Shown here piece by piece: positions 7,953 to 17,922 of a stretch of DNA of 64,000 nucleotides. Within the stretch, counting starts at the first letter, position 1; the number at the start of each line of letters is the position of its first letter. The position numbers and the translations under genes were made by a program. This DNA comes from Muribaculaceae bacterium (GTDB lineage: Bacteria; Bacteroidota; Bacteroidia; Bacteroidales; Muribaculaceae): the NCBI GenBank assembly GCA_009775365.1, contig VSPM01000003.1, positions 34,873 to 98,872 on the forward strand. The letters are read 5' to 3'. The notes beneath the pieces were generated by a model. That model saw only the letters and a program-made list of their open reading frames with translations. It searched no databases and had not been told where the DNA came from.

Positions 7953-9275
7953 TTAGCGAACGATCATCTTTTCAGCCTTGCTGCCCTGCTTCTTGATAAC
8001 GAGCTGGCCAGCCTCGGGGTTAGCAACTTCTACACCCTGAAGGTTGAAATACTTAACAGGAGCGTTCTCATCAACTGTGATGCCTTCTACACCTGCACCT
8101 GAATCGTCCCAATTAGACGGGAGTTTGATTACAGACTCCATAACAATAGGCTGCTGATTCCCGTCAATCCATGTGTATGTTCCGGCCTTGTCAGATTCGA
8201 TGCCGAAAATACAGTTGTAGATGTAAATAGTCTTAGTTGTAGGATCATACCAAGAACTTTCTGCATCATTTGCTATGAGACGCTCAAGAATAGTGTCGAA
8301 AGAGAGACCTTTGAGATAATAAAGATAACCTTCAGTGTTGTAGTTATAATAGTTACCATTCTTATTATCAGTATAGCCTGAATACAAACGAGGAGTACAT
8401 ACTACAACATCAGGATTTGCCATATCCATTTCGATGTATCCGGGTGCTGTCTTGTTGAGGTTTACATCTGCAAACGGAGAATTCGCTCCATAGGGATCAA
8501 TGAGAAGAACCTTATTATAATCCTTCTTATTTTGAGCCACCTTTACAGAATAAAAGACCTCACCGGGTTTTTCGTAGTAAAGAGGAGCAATCCATCCGTC
8601 TGAATACTCAGCATCGCCTATGATATTCCACTCGTTCATATCGATCTCCGCCACTGGAACATTTGTCATAGTGTTCTCATAACCCAAAAGCGGACCATAG
8701 AAACTATCTCTCTGGCTAGGGTTAGGAAGACCTATCAAATCAATGCGATTGAAAGAAATGACGCCGTCCTCATATGTGCCGACAAGGGCATCAATTTCTG
8801 AAAAAGTAGTAGCATTGCCTTCGTCATCGACATCCCAACGGAACGGGGTCAAATAGACATCCGCGCCATCTTTTGCAGTAAAAGCAAACTGTTTTTTGAT
8901 AGACATCGTGCTCGCAGCCACATCAACAGTTGCTGTCCAAGTAAGACCATTATACCCGGAAATAAGAACAGTATTCTTCTCGTCTGAAAGAGAAATCGAC
9001 AAATTGTAAAGCTGCCATCCGCCATACTCATCGGAATCGAAAGCATTATAGAATGTCCACTCGTAGTCACCTACAATATCATCTATTGAGGTCAATTTTG
9101 AAGCAACCTTATTTGCCTCAGCCTTCATGACAATCTGACTGTTGTCGATTGTCATTTCCGACACTGCCTGCGCTGTCTGATAAGGAGTCATTACTGACAC
9201 CACATTCCCTGAAGCAGCAGACGCTGTGATGCAAAAGGTAAAACCTAATGCCAACATTGCGTAACTTTTCATCAT
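7953..9275 (-). CDS. Secreted protein with C-terminal sorting-like tail, function unknown
   Basis: A 440-residue exported protein (start M1 or M2; signal peptide to about residue 21, CITASAASG). The body is acidic, rich in Tyr, Asn, Asp and Gly, and contains two GDYEW/GTYEDG-like beta-strand segments, which suggests repeated beta-sandwich or lipocalin-like sheets. The last about 40 residues (VKYFNLQGVEVANPEAGQ...KMIVR) have the form of Bacteroidetes type A C-terminal sorting tails. I do not recognise an enzyme family. A canonical promoter lies upstream and a strong terminator downstream, so it is transcribed alone. Surface or secreted location is inferred. Confidence 0.8.
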   Translation of the reverse strand: MMKSYAMLALGFTFCITASAASGNVVSVMTPYQTAQAVSEMTIDNSQIVMKAEANKVASKLTSIDDIVGDYEWTFYNAFDSDEYGGWQLYNLSISLSDEKNTVLISGYNGLTWTATVDVAASTMSIKKQFAFTAKDGADVYLTPFRWDVDDEGNATTFSEIDALVGTYEDGVISFNRIDLIGLPNPSQRDSFYGPLLGYENTMTNVPVAEIDMNEWNIIGDAEYSDGWIAPLYYEKPGEVFYSVKVAQNKKDYNKVLLIDPYGANSPFADVNLNKTAPGYIEMDMANPDVVVCTPRLYSGYTDNKNGNYYNYNTEGYLYYLKGLSFDTILERLIANDAESSWYDPTTKTIYIYNCIFGIESDKAGTYTWIDGNQQPIVMESVIKLPSNWDDSGAGVEGITVDENAPVKYFNLQGVEVANPEAGQLVIKKQGSKAEKMIVR

Positions 9276-9364
9276 TGAATTGATTTAATTATTTTGATTG
9301 TTTGGTTGATGTTAATCTGCTCTCAATTTATCATAGGCTGATAAACGTCTTATTTTTACAAAAG

Positions 9365-9395
9365 CAAAATTAGTATAAAATATTTATTTTACAAA
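9365..9395 (-). promoter_or_regulatory. Canonical Bacteroidetes promoter
   Basis: On the minus strand TTTG (9395-9392) is followed after exactly 19 nt by TAATTTTG (9372-9365), a full match to TTTG-N19-21-TAnnTTTG. The start site would be near 9360, giving a leader of about 85 nt for the secreted protein gene. Confidence 0.8.
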
Positions 9396-9628
9396 ATAAA
9401 TCAGAACTTATTTTATAATTTAACAATTTTTACGACAACATCAACACAACTAACATAGTAAGCAACCCTAAATCTGTAAAATAATGTTGAAACCCCATTT
9501 TAGAAATGCGTTCCACTAACAGACCTACGTTATTGACAATTATCATATTAAAGTTTAAAAGCAAACTGATGTCAATCACAATTATCGTAAATATTGATCT
9601 TGATATATATATCAGTAATGCCGCAAAA

Positions 9629-9657
9629 AACGGCGGCGGATTAAATCCGCCACCGTT
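9629..9657 (-). terminator. Intrinsic terminator of the C10 protease gene
   Basis: AACGGcGGCGGATT pairs with AATCCGCCaCCGTT around a tight loop; read on the minus strand the hairpin is followed by a run of T. It lies 52 bp after the stop codon. Confidence 0.85.
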
Positions 9658-9708
9658 TACATCTGAAATTTCTATAACTAACGATAAATTAGCTAACTTT
9701 ATATCTGA

Positions 9709-12258
9709 TTAAATAGCCACTTTGAAAGTGCTTTGCTTGCCATTATTGACCGAGGCTACGATTATTGCTATACCGGAAGAGAGTGATTCTGTAGAAAATG
9801 ATGCTGTTTCACCATTATATTCCACATTTATAGAAATCTCTTTGCCATCTGCTGTAAAACATTTAACATCTTTTACTCCATCTATTGAAGACAACACGAT
9901 TTCTGAATTACCTTTTTCATATACAAGCAATAAATTTGAATCGGCCTTAACATCATCTATTCCTGCAGTGCTATACTTAAATTTCGACTGTGCAAGAGAC
10001 ACTGCTGACCCACCGTTCACATAATACGAACGGGCAATGTAAATCACATCCGAATCATGGTTGAAAAAGTTAACAGACGCATATACCGACTGCATGTCTC
10101 CACCTTCAATAAAAGGAACTTCATAGAAAGTTGTCTCAAGAACTTGTGTCAACATGTTCGGATTATCCTTATTTTGGCTATATATTCTTGCAATTACCGG
10201 ATAGGCAAAGAAGCCGGAAACCACTTCAATCTTTTGTTCGAAATCTATAGTGTTTCCTTCGTGAATCACAAAGACTCTGCCGTCTGTTTCATTATATGTG
10301 TCTTCTGCGTTAGTTATCAAAAAACCACGTGAACGCACATTCACCTTAGCTCTAAGTCTTGACATGCTTACTGTTCCAAATTCACCATATGAAGTTTGCA
10401 ACGAAGGATCAATCAAAGACAATTCATATTCCAGACTCTCTCCAGAATTAGGAATTACAGCGTCAGGTTGCTTAATAAAACTAACAACCCATTCTTCTTC
10501 AATTTGCTCTCCGGGATTAAGTGTGTACAGAACACACTCTCCAATAAAACAAATTTTCCCGTCTTTAGACAATGCAGGGCTTACCCCCTGTGTCACCTCT
10601 ACATCATAAGGATTGCTTAATGTAGCTTTGATCTTAACAGGATATTCATAATAGCATGGGCTATTTAATTGTGCAGATTCTGCTTCAAGTTTGGGCAATT
10701 CTATATTTATGACTTCAAGATTTTCTCCCTTCTTCTCAATGATTATATAGTTAGGATACCCATACGGCGGCAGTGTAGGAGTCCAGACATCTTCTGAATT
10801 TTGCGAATCTCTTGATGCAAGTGTAACTTTATACTTGCCATCTGACAGTTGAGAAGGGAAAGTAAATTTTGGAGCAAAACCGGAAGTAACCGAATAATAA
10901 CTTCCTTCAGAAAAGACTGTATTCTTATAGTTAGTCACAACGTCAGTGCTCTCACCTGAAGTACCATCGATTGGATCAATTATAACCCCGATGTCGGCTC
11001 TGAATTTGACATAACCTGCATTTTGCATTCCATTAGGCCTCCAGCCATCAAACGTTAATGTCACTTGCATGCCATCGCTTGACCCTCTGAGAGCTCCTAA
11101 CTGACTCAACATGTTCTTTTGAACATCAGCAGGCTGCCCATCCGGCACTTTTATGCCTAAAATCGCATCTTGAGCATAACTGAATCCTCCTGTAGACCCA
11201 CCAATACCTTGTGTTGTCGGGTTTAACGCATTCAATTTAAAATATCCATCGGCAGCACCGCCCCATCCCCAGTTAAAATGGAAATAACCATTACCGTCAT
11301 AACCGTCACATACAAAAGAATGGCCTCCATCACTAAGAGAATTCCCGTCATATATTACAGGGCCCACATTCTTTAAATTCTCATATATCATCTTCTCCCA
11401 CTCTGCAAGAGAATAAGGAGCGCGATGCACAAATCTGATTCCTTTATCATATTTAAAGTGATTTACGAGTCCGCCGGCTATTCTTGCACTTTGTGCACCT
11501 GAAGCATCTGTGCCATAGTTCATCTCCACAGAATAACCACATGCTTTCATCAGATATGCTACCGCACTCGCCTGATCTTCCGTGTAATCAACACCGGAAT
11601 AACTGTCAAGCATATTGTCCCAATCAAATCTACGCCCTGCAAAATTAAGAGTAAGTCGACCGAGAGTACCACAAATGTAGCTTTTGCTTCCTTCTCCAAA
11701 TTCCGGATACTCAAAATAGTTCACCACCTGAGCCATTGCGGTTGCAACGCATCCGGTGTAAGTTTTTTGGCCTCTGCTATCCGGACAATCATCATTATAT
11801 GGAGCATCCTGATTCCACATAGTTTTTACCAGAGGCGCGATTTCCTCTCTGTCATCGGCAACGCGGCTCGATATGTTATTCTTAATACCGTTCTTACGAA
11901 GATAATCGATTTCCTGAGAATAAACTTTTAACCAATGAGACAACTGTGGAGGCAGATTATTTTCAGATATATTGCCATTCTCCGAATAGCCAAGAATCGG
12001 TGTGACATCATCATCTGCGCTCAACACTACAAATCCTCTATTAGAATCTTGATTGAATACATATACAGCAGGATTTGAGTCTACGTCATTGAGAGTAAAC
12101 GCCAATGTCGGCTGCACGCCAACATTAACAGATGAAACTGAGGCGCGTCTGTTCGACTCCATGGCACGCTGTAACGCTGCTTCAGGAGAAATGATATCTG
12201 CCGATGCCCCCATCACTACAGACAGCCCTCCCAACAACAGTGAAAATTGCTTAATCAT
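9709..12258 (-). CDS. C10 family cysteine peptidase (streptopain-like), secreted
   Basis: An 849-residue secreted protease. A signal peptide (about 1-20) is followed by a Spi-type propeptide (about 21-135, including GFVVLSADDDVTPILGYS), then the C10 catalytic domain: Cys170 in YTGCVATAMAQVVNYF and His313 in GGHSFVCDGYD, followed by FHFNWGWGG. The remaining 480 residues are beta-rich modules and end in a sorting-like tail (GKQSTFKVAI). C10 enzymes are made as zymogens and cut host or dietary proteins. It has its own promoter and terminator and sits just downstream of the SusD gene, so it may act with that transporter, but co-regulation is not shown. Confidence 0.92.
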   Translation of the reverse strand: MIKQFSLLLGGLSVVMGASADIISPEAALQRAMESNRRASVSSVNVGVQPTLAFTLNDVDSNPAVYVFNQDSNRGFVVLSADDDVTPILGYSENGNISENNLPPQLSHWLKVYSQEIDYLRKNGIKNNISSRVADDREEIAPLVKTMWNQDAPYNDDCPDSRGQKTYTGCVATAMAQVVNYFEYPEFGEGSKSYICGTLGRLTLNFAGRRFDWDNMLDSYSGVDYTEDQASAVAYLMKACGYSVEMNYGTDASGAQSARIAGGLVNHFKYDKGIRFVHRAPYSLAEWEKMIYENLKNVGPVIYDGNSLSDGGHSFVCDGYDGNGYFHFNWGWGGAADGYFKLNALNPTTQGIGGSTGGFSYAQDAILGIKVPDGQPADVQKNMLSQLGALRGSSDGMQVTLTFDGWRPNGMQNAGYVKFRADIGVIIDPIDGTSGESTDVVTNYKNTVFSEGSYYSVTSGFAPKFTFPSQLSDGKYKVTLASRDSQNSEDVWTPTLPPYGYPNYIIIEKKGENLEVINIELPKLEAESAQLNSPCYYEYPVKIKATLSNPYDVEVTQGVSPALSKDGKICFIGECVLYTLNPGEQIEEEWVVSFIKQPDAVIPNSGESLEYELSLIDPSLQTSYGEFGTVSMSRLRAKVNVRSRGFLITNAEDTYNETDGRVFVIHEGNTIDFEQKIEVVSGFFAYPVIARIYSQNKDNPNMLTQVLETTFYEVPFIEGGDMQSVYASVNFFNHDSDVIYIARSYYVNGGSAVSLAQSKFKYSTAGIDDVKADSNLLLVYEKGNSEIVLSSIDGVKDVKCFTADGKEISINVEYNGETASFSTESLSSGIAIIVASVNNGKQSTFKVAI

Positions 12259-12312
12259 ATTATGATATATTAGGTTAATTGAATACTTTTAGTTGAATAA
12301 TACTCTGACATT

Positions 12313-12343
12313 CAAATTTATCTAAAATTTAAACGAGAGTAAA
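12313..12343 (-). promoter_or_regulatory. Promoter of the C10 protease gene
   Basis: On the minus strand TTTA (12343-12340), 19 nt, then TAAATTTG (12320-12313), matching the -33/-7 layout with one mismatch in the -33 box. The leader would be about 48 nt. Confidence 0.65.
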
Positions 12344-12363
12344 CGAATTATATTATATATTAA

Positions 12364-12402
12364 AAAGAGGAATCTATACAATAAATGTAAGATTCCCCTT
12401 TA
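12364..12402 (-). terminator. Terminator after the SusD gene
   Basis: AAAGaGGAATCT pairs with AGATTCCcCTTT with one mismatch; on the minus strand it is followed by TTTTTAATA. It lies 26 bp after the SusD stop codon. Confidence 0.75.
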
Positions 12403-12427
12403 ACTTTACTCGGTTTGACGATTACAA

Positions 12428-14131
12428 TTATTCGTTGTAGTTAAGCTCAGTATAATTAATCATATTATTATACTGGAACTCAGCATCCGGAATAACCCAT
12501 CTCCAACCGTTATGCGACTCTGGAGAATAATCGCCGCTTGTCATGCTTGAAGGCCAGTTTCCGCTTGTCTGATCATTTTCCACCCAAGGCTTGCGCACCA
12601 TTGTCTCACCTCGACGCTTCATGTCAAACCAACTGAAACCTTCACCCCAAAGCTCAATTCTTTTAGAGATCTTAATCTCATTGAGAAGAGCCTCTCCACT
12701 CGCTGTCGATGGACGATAGCGACTGCATCTCGCCTGGTTCATTTGATTTAGAAGCGTTAGAGCCGTAGATTCATCGCCATTATAGAAGGCAGCCTCAGCC
12801 TCGATATAAAGCATCTCAGAAGCTCGCATATAAGGGAATTGAGACGAACTATAACTATCAATACCCCAAAACTTGAACTGAGCGCCGTATTGAACAAGCT
12901 GAACGACTTCCCCGGTTGTAGGACTGACGTATGGAGGATTCCATCCATTAGGAGCGCCTAATCTGTTATACTGGTTCTGTATGAATGTCAGAAGCTGAGG
13001 TTTTATATCACCCCTATTGATATTCATAGAAGCACTATTACAGTTCTTAGTCTTATAAAAGTCTTCAGCGCCGAGATACAAGCCGCCTTTATCGTAAGTG
13101 AAGAAAAGCTGTCTGCGAGTATCATATGGGCTCAACTGACGATAAAGATCAACATCTATTGCACCGGCACCAATAGATCCCCAAAGTGTAGGATATGCAC
13201 CATTACAAGCATAAGAAGCACCAAATGACGCATAATAGATTCCGGCAGGACCTGTCTGGCTTGCCCACATCCATTCTCCGTTTGGAATGGCAAAGCCTGA
13301 TTGATATTCATCAGCAGTCATGATGGAATATCCGGCACGTGCATCGTGTGCCATCTTTTGAGCTGTGACATAGTCGTTTTTCAGCATAGCGGCGCGAGCG
13401 TAAAGGCCACGTGCAACGTCGATGTCTGTTTCCCACTCATATGTACGCCCCATAGACGGAGTGCTCTCAAACAATGCTATCGCCTCATCAAGGTCATTGT
13501 AGATTGCAGCCATGACATCTTTCATTGAAGAAAGCGGGCATCCGGTCTCTCCATTGACATCCGCCGGTTCAAGGCGCAACGGAATACAAAGCATTTCTCC
13601 GTTGTTTGAATCTGTCCAACGAGGGCCATAAATTTGAAGCAAGCGAGTGTAGGCGTGTGCTCTCATAGTGAGACACTGCGCACGTCTAAACTTCATCTCT
13701 TCATCAAGTTCTTCTACATTGCTTGTGCCTGCTATTAGTGTGTTAGCCGTTCCGACAATGCCATATGCATAGGTCCAGGCAATATAGTTTGGATTCGAGT
13801 TACGATCTTTCATAACCTCCCAGTTCACCACCTGACGATGGCTATTGATCCAAAAGTAACATATATAGTCTTGACCCGGAACTTCTCCATAGAACATAGA
13901 AAGCCAAGGTTCACCGTTGAACCAACGATAGTCGTAAAGATTAGAGTACTGCCTGTACATATTTCCGAAGAGGCCATATGTAGCACTTCTCAAACTGGTG
14001 ACATCCGAGGCGATATCTTCAGTTGGAATATCTGTCTCCGGGGATAGGTCGAGGTAATCTGAAGAACAGGAAACCATTGCTCCTGCCAAGAGCACCGTGC
14101 CTATGCTATTTATAAATATTTTATTTTTCAT
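12428..14131 (-). CDS. SusD/RagB family nutrient-binding outer-membrane lipoprotein
   Basis: A 567-residue lipoprotein with signal peptide and lipobox at Cys22 (GAMVSC). The N-terminal DYLDLSPETD, the helical TPR-like half with RAQCLTMRAHAYTRLLQIYG, and the C-terminal LNEIKISKRIELWGEGFSWFDMKRRGE are hallmarks of SusD proteins. It would cap a SusC channel and bind an oligosaccharide or peptide at the cell surface. It follows the SusC gene by 21 bp, so the two form an operon. No glycosidase lies next to it; the nearest enzyme is a C10 protease, so a peptide or glycopeptide substrate is possible but unproved. Confidence 0.95.
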   Translation of the reverse strand: MKNKIFINSIGTVLLAGAMVSCSSDYLDLSPETDIPTEDIASDVTSLRSATYGLFGNMYRQYSNLYDYRWFNGEPWLSMFYGEVPGQDYICYFWINSHRQVVNWEVMKDRNSNPNYIAWTYAYGIVGTANTLIAGTSNVEELDEEMKFRRAQCLTMRAHAYTRLLQIYGPRWTDSNNGEMLCIPLRLEPADVNGETGCPLSSMKDVMAAIYNDLDEAIALFESTPSMGRTYEWETDIDVARGLYARAAMLKNDYVTAQKMAHDARAGYSIMTADEYQSGFAIPNGEWMWASQTGPAGIYYASFGASYACNGAYPTLWGSIGAGAIDVDLYRQLSPYDTRRQLFFTYDKGGLYLGAEDFYKTKNCNSASMNINRGDIKPQLLTFIQNQYNRLGAPNGWNPPYVSPTTGEVVQLVQYGAQFKFWGIDSYSSSQFPYMRASEMLYIEAEAAFYNGDESTALTLLNQMNQARCSRYRPSTASGEALLNEIKISKRIELWGEGFSWFDMKRRGETMVRKPWVENDQTSGNWPSSMTSGDYSPESHNGWRWVIPDAEFQYNNMINYTELNYNE

Positions 14132-14152
14132 ATTATTTTTTTTGCCAAAGAA

Positions 14153-17100
14153 TTAGAACTTAGCGTTAAGCTGGAATGAGAACACTCGAGCCGGCACATA
14201 GTAAGCACCCTGACCACCGCTATAACCATATGTTGGGTTCATACCCTTACGCTTAGATGCGATAAACACATTGTCAACAGTGAAGCCGAGATTCAAATTC
14301 TGAAGTTGAAGTGTATTAACCCATTTTTTCGGGAAATCATATGACAAATTAATATTCTTCAAAGTAAGATAACTACTGCTTGTCAACCAGCGAGTACTTG
14401 AAGCGTTATTAAAGTTGCTGAACTGAGAGTTTATCTCAGGAATTCCATTCGGGTCAATTCTATTGGGGCTATCAGCAGTCATACCTTCGGGAGCATGTGT
14501 CCAAGATTTAAGAAGATCTTTATGCATAGCACCGGGGGCAGCTGAACCTACACTCATGAACCCTTGATAACGGCTGTCATAAACCTTGCCACCTAAGCTA
14601 TAAGTGAAGAGAAGACCAAGATTGATGCCTTTCCAGCTGAGATTTGTTCCAAACGAGCCATACACTGTAGGCAGAGATGAACCGCTAAGCACTCGACCGG
14701 CATAAGTAGGATTGCTGGTATAGAACTTTCCATCCTTTTCGATAAATACAGCATGGCTATCATTGCGTGCTGCTTCTACAGACTGTTCAAACATACCGTC
14801 AACAGGCACCCATGCGCCATTTTCATCATAGTGATAAAAATCGTCAGATGTAGGAACAATCTCATACATTGACTGACCTGTCAACTGGTCAACACCGGCG
14901 AAAGGATAGTAATTGAATTCATAGAGGCTTTTGCCATAATAAAGATTCTGCGCAGGGAGATTTCTTCCTTCAGGCAGTTTTGTGATTTTATTCTTCAAGA
15001 ATGTTGCATCAATACTGAAATCCCATGAGAAATCTCGAGTACGCATGATGTCTACTCCAAACTGAAGCTCCCAGCCGTAATTCTTCATTGTACCAATGTT
15101 CCTCCACACTGTCGGATTAGCACCGGAAGCAAACGAACCAACAGAGTTAGGCAGAAGCATACGGAAAAGAAGGTCTGAGTTAACCTTATTGAAGTAACCT
15201 ACACTGAAATTAAAACGGTCATTAAAGAGCGAACCTTCCAGAGCGACATCAAATGTCTTTGTAGCCTCCCATTTTAGGTTTGGAGTGCCATATGATGCAG
15301 GGCCGAGCACAAGCATATTGTCAAGTGTGCGGTATCCATAAAGGTTGTAATAAGCATATGTAGGCGCACTTGCATCATTACCTACAGTACCATAGGCGGC
15401 ACGCAGCTTAAGATAGTTAAGCCATGTCAGGCTCTGCATAAATTTCTCTTTGCTGATAACCCAGCTTGCGCCGACACTCCAGAATGTGCCCCAACGATAG
15501 TCTTTTGCAAAACGAGATGAGCCATCACGACGAATAGAGAACTCACCAAAGTATGTTTGATCGTAATTATAACGCGCACGACCGAGGTATGACTCAGTGC
15601 GGATCATTGAAGCGCTCTCTGCATTATACATCATCTCAGAGAAATTGTTGAGGTCGTAACGACCGTCAACACTTTGACCGGCCTTCTGAAGAAGGAAACC
15701 ATTGAAGTATGTCTGGTAGTTCTCATGGTCAAGAAGAACGTCTATGTGATTGTCGCCAAAATCACGAGTCCAATTGAGGGTCTGCATGAATGTATGTGCT
15801 CTGTAATCATCAGATTCTTTTGTGATCATACCGGCTCCACGCTGAGAACCTACAATGTTATTGTTATACTCCATTGAATTTTGCTTCGCGCGGAAAATTT
15901 GTCCTTTCACAGTAAGTTCAAATCCAAATGGAATAACTGCTGTTCCATAAAGAGTAGCATCAATAGAACTCTTATTATATGAATTCTTATTAAGCCTCAT
16001 TTCCCATGCCACGTTTGTGCCTTGATTATACTCAGCAACATTCCAAGTCGGGTTGCCTGCCTCATCAAGAATAATCGCGCCATTTTCATCATGATTGTAA
16101 TAAGGGAATATTGGAGCATATCCGTCTGACAAGAACGGGTTAGTTACTGCTTCAAGGTTGTCAGAAGACACATTACCTACCTCAGATTCTTGAGAAGAAG
16201 CAGAAAGATTAAAACCGAATTTAAAATAGCTAACCGGTTGGAAGTTTGCATTAATACGGCCGGTAAAACGCTCGAAATCTGTTGCGAGAGTATAACCATT
16301 CTCTTTCATATAGCCGGCGGAAGCAAAGATATTAAATTTCTCAGTGGCTGCTGCCGCATTAACATTATATTCCTGACGGTAACCATTACGTGAAAGCACA
16401 TCCCACCAATCAAGGTCGGTGTAACCTGCCAAATATGATGTGGGCAAGAATTTTCCGTTCTCATCAAACAGTTGATCATCCGGCACACCATATATGTTGC
16501 TCTGTGCATAATTGGGGATAAAATGAGTCCTCCAGTTATTAATCACAGCTGTTCTGTTAGTCTCAGGGTCCTTACCGGCATAGAGATAATCATAACGCAA
16601 GTCGCCGTTTACCTGAGCATCGAAAGAAGCCTGCATCCAATCATTTGCCTCCAAACGATCATAGAACGGAAGTCCACGATTGTACATACCTTGACGGATA
16701 GACAAGTTAACATCTACACGTCCCGCAGTTTTTGCCTTCCTGGTTGTTATAAGCACAACACCATTAGCACCGCGAGCACCATAAAGTGCAGAAGAAGCCG
16801 CATCCTTCAAAACTGACATTGACTCAACATCAGCAGGGTTGATGTCATTGATTGTTCCTTCAAAGGGTATACCGTCTACAACATAAAGAGGGCTGTTTTC
16901 GCCATTAATAGAGTTGAAACCACGGATACGGATTGAAGGTGCAGAGCCCGGAGTGCCGGTTGAATTGTTGACCTGCACACCCGGAGCGTTACCTTCGAGA
17001 GCTGAAGTTACAGATGTCACAGGGCGGTCTTCAATCTCCTTGGCGCCCACCACAGCAACTGAGCCTGTAAGAGCCTCCTTCGTAGTTGTGCCGTAAGCCA

Positions 17101-17416
17101 CGACCACGAGGTCATCAAGAGATGTCGAAGATGACACAAGTTTCACGACGATGCCATCAGCGAGGTCTACGGTCTGGCTGTTATAGCCTACGTAAGACAC
17201 TGTGGCCTTCTTCACGTTGGAAGGAACTGAAAGAGTGAAATTGCCGTCAAGGTCGGCAGCCACACCCTGTCCGCCGCCAATAGGCATCACGGTTGCTCCA
17301 ATCAGCGGCTCTCCATTGCTCGCGTCAAGGACAGTGCCGTGATATGTGCGCGTCTGTGCCTGTATGCCCAGAGTGCACGCTATCAGCGTCATCAAGATTA
17401 AAAACAGTTTTCTCAT
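14153..17416 (-). CDS. SusC/RagA family TonB-linked outer-membrane transporter
   Basis: A 1087-residue TonB-dependent transporter. A signal peptide (1-20, ending GIQA) precedes a carboxypeptidase-regulatory-like domain (about 22-100, TYHGTVLDASNGEPLIGATV), the TonB plug with the SusC signature (IRIRGFNSINGENSPLYVVDGIPF and SSALYGARGANGVVLITT), and a 22-strand barrel ending in an aromatic strand (VFSFQLNAKF). It imports a nutrient bound by the partner SusD, energised by TonB-ExbBD. Substrate is unknown. A promoter-like element lies about 260 bp upstream, so the mRNA has a long leader. There is no adjacent sigma/anti-sigma pair, and the N-terminus lacks an STN domain. Confidence 0.95.
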   Translation of the reverse strand: MRKLFLILMTLIACTLGIQAQTRTYHGTVLDASNGEPLIGATVMPIGGGQGVAADLDGNFTLSVPSNVKKATVSYVGYNSQTVDLADGIVVKLVSSSTSLDDLVVVAYGTTTKEALTGSVAVVGAKEIEDRPVTSVTSALEGNAPGVQVNNSTGTPGSAPSIRIRGFNSINGENSPLYVVDGIPFEGTINDINPADVESMSVLKDAASSALYGARGANGVVLITTRKAKTAGRVDVNLSIRQGMYNRGLPFYDRLEANDWMQASFDAQVNGDLRYDYLYAGKDPETNRTAVINNWRTHFIPNYAQSNIYGVPDDQLFDENGKFLPTSYLAGYTDLDWWDVLSRNGYRQEYNVNAAAATEKFNIFASAGYMKENGYTLATDFERFTGRINANFQPVSYFKFGFNLSASSQESEVGNVSSDNLEAVTNPFLSDGYAPIFPYYNHDENGAIILDEAGNPTWNVAEYNQGTNVAWEMRLNKNSYNKSSIDATLYGTAVIPFGFELTVKGQIFRAKQNSMEYNNNIVGSQRGAGMITKESDDYRAHTFMQTLNWTRDFGDNHIDVLLDHENYQTYFNGFLLQKAGQSVDGRYDLNNFSEMMYNAESASMIRTESYLGRARYNYDQTYFGEFSIRRDGSSRFAKDYRWGTFWSVGASWVISKEKFMQSLTWLNYLKLRAAYGTVGNDASAPTYAYYNLYGYRTLDNMLVLGPASYGTPNLKWEATKTFDVALEGSLFNDRFNFSVGYFNKVNSDLLFRMLLPNSVGSFASGANPTVWRNIGTMKNYGWELQFGVDIMRTRDFSWDFSIDATFLKNKITKLPEGRNLPAQNLYYGKSLYEFNYYPFAGVDQLTGQSMYEIVPTSDDFYHYDENGAWVPVDGMFEQSVEAARNDSHAVFIEKDGKFYTSNPTYAGRVLSGSSLPTVYGSFGTNLSWKGINLGLLFTYSLGGKVYDSRYQGFMSVGSAAPGAMHKDLLKSWTHAPEGMTADSPNRIDPNGIPEINSQFSNFNNASSTRWLTSSSYLTLKNINLSYDFPKKWVNTLQLQNLNLGFTVDNVFIASKRKGMNPTYGYSGGQGAYYVPARVFSFQLNAKF

Positions 17417-17679
17417 ACTTTTTAATTGATTTAGAAAAAGTTATTTATTGAAGATTTCAATTCTCTTTTATGTTTGGTTGACCTTCAACCATCGAAAGCA
17501 AAAACCGACCGTCCCCCTTTTTCAGCGCATAGCATATCGCCATTCGCCGCCGTCAGGTTAGCTCTTTCTTTTATTTCTTAATTGCATCCCGGCTCTCCGG
17601 GGGCAGTTTTGAACAGGTATGTTGTTTTCGATGGTTAGATTTCAGGTGTTAAAAAGGATGTATTTTTCTTAACATGTCG

Positions 17680-17711
17680 CAAATTTAATCGTTTTTAAAT
17701 TTCACTTGAAA
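17680..17711 (-). promoter_or_regulatory. Candidate SusC/SusD operon promoter
   Basis: On the minus strand TTTC (17711-17708), 20 nt, then TAAATTTG (17687-17680). The -7 box is an exact TAnnTTTG and the -33 box has one mismatch. The resulting leader of about 255 nt is long enough for leader-RNA regulation. Confidence 0.55.
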
Positions 17712-17889
17712 TTATTCATTTGCGTTTAACACTTTTTCATTCTCTGATTCAATATATATCTTATAGCCGAATAATATTATTCTTGCGCGGATACCGCATT
17801 TTACAACTCATTCAAATTCTCAAAGAGCAATTCGACACTATTACTCCTTATATCAACAGCCAACCCTGACAAATATCTATCAAAATGAC

Positions 17890-17922
17890 AACGGGAGATT
17901 CCCAACTCGGAAATCTCCCGTT
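17890..17922. terminator. Hairpin downstream of SPOR lipoprotein gene
   Basis: AACGGGAGATT (17890-17900) is the exact reverse complement of AATCTCCCGTT (17912-17922) around an 11-nt loop, 130 bp after the stop of the minus-strand gene at 18052. On the minus strand the following bases are GTCATTTTG, only moderately T-rich. Confidence 0.55.

Larger units (their letters stand above)
9276..9708. other. Intergenic region with promoter and terminator
   Basis: AT-rich 433-bp gap between two minus-strand genes. It holds the promoter of the downstream gene (9365-9395) and the terminator of the C10 protease gene (9629-9657). A 68-codon plus-strand frame crosses it but has no family resemblance and spans the terminator, so no gene is called. 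Confidence 0.7.

Noticed and set aside
9506..9712. 68-codon plus-strand frame in the gap before the C10 gene
   Set aside because: No similarity to known proteins, AT-rich, and it spans the terminator hairpin of the C10 gene.
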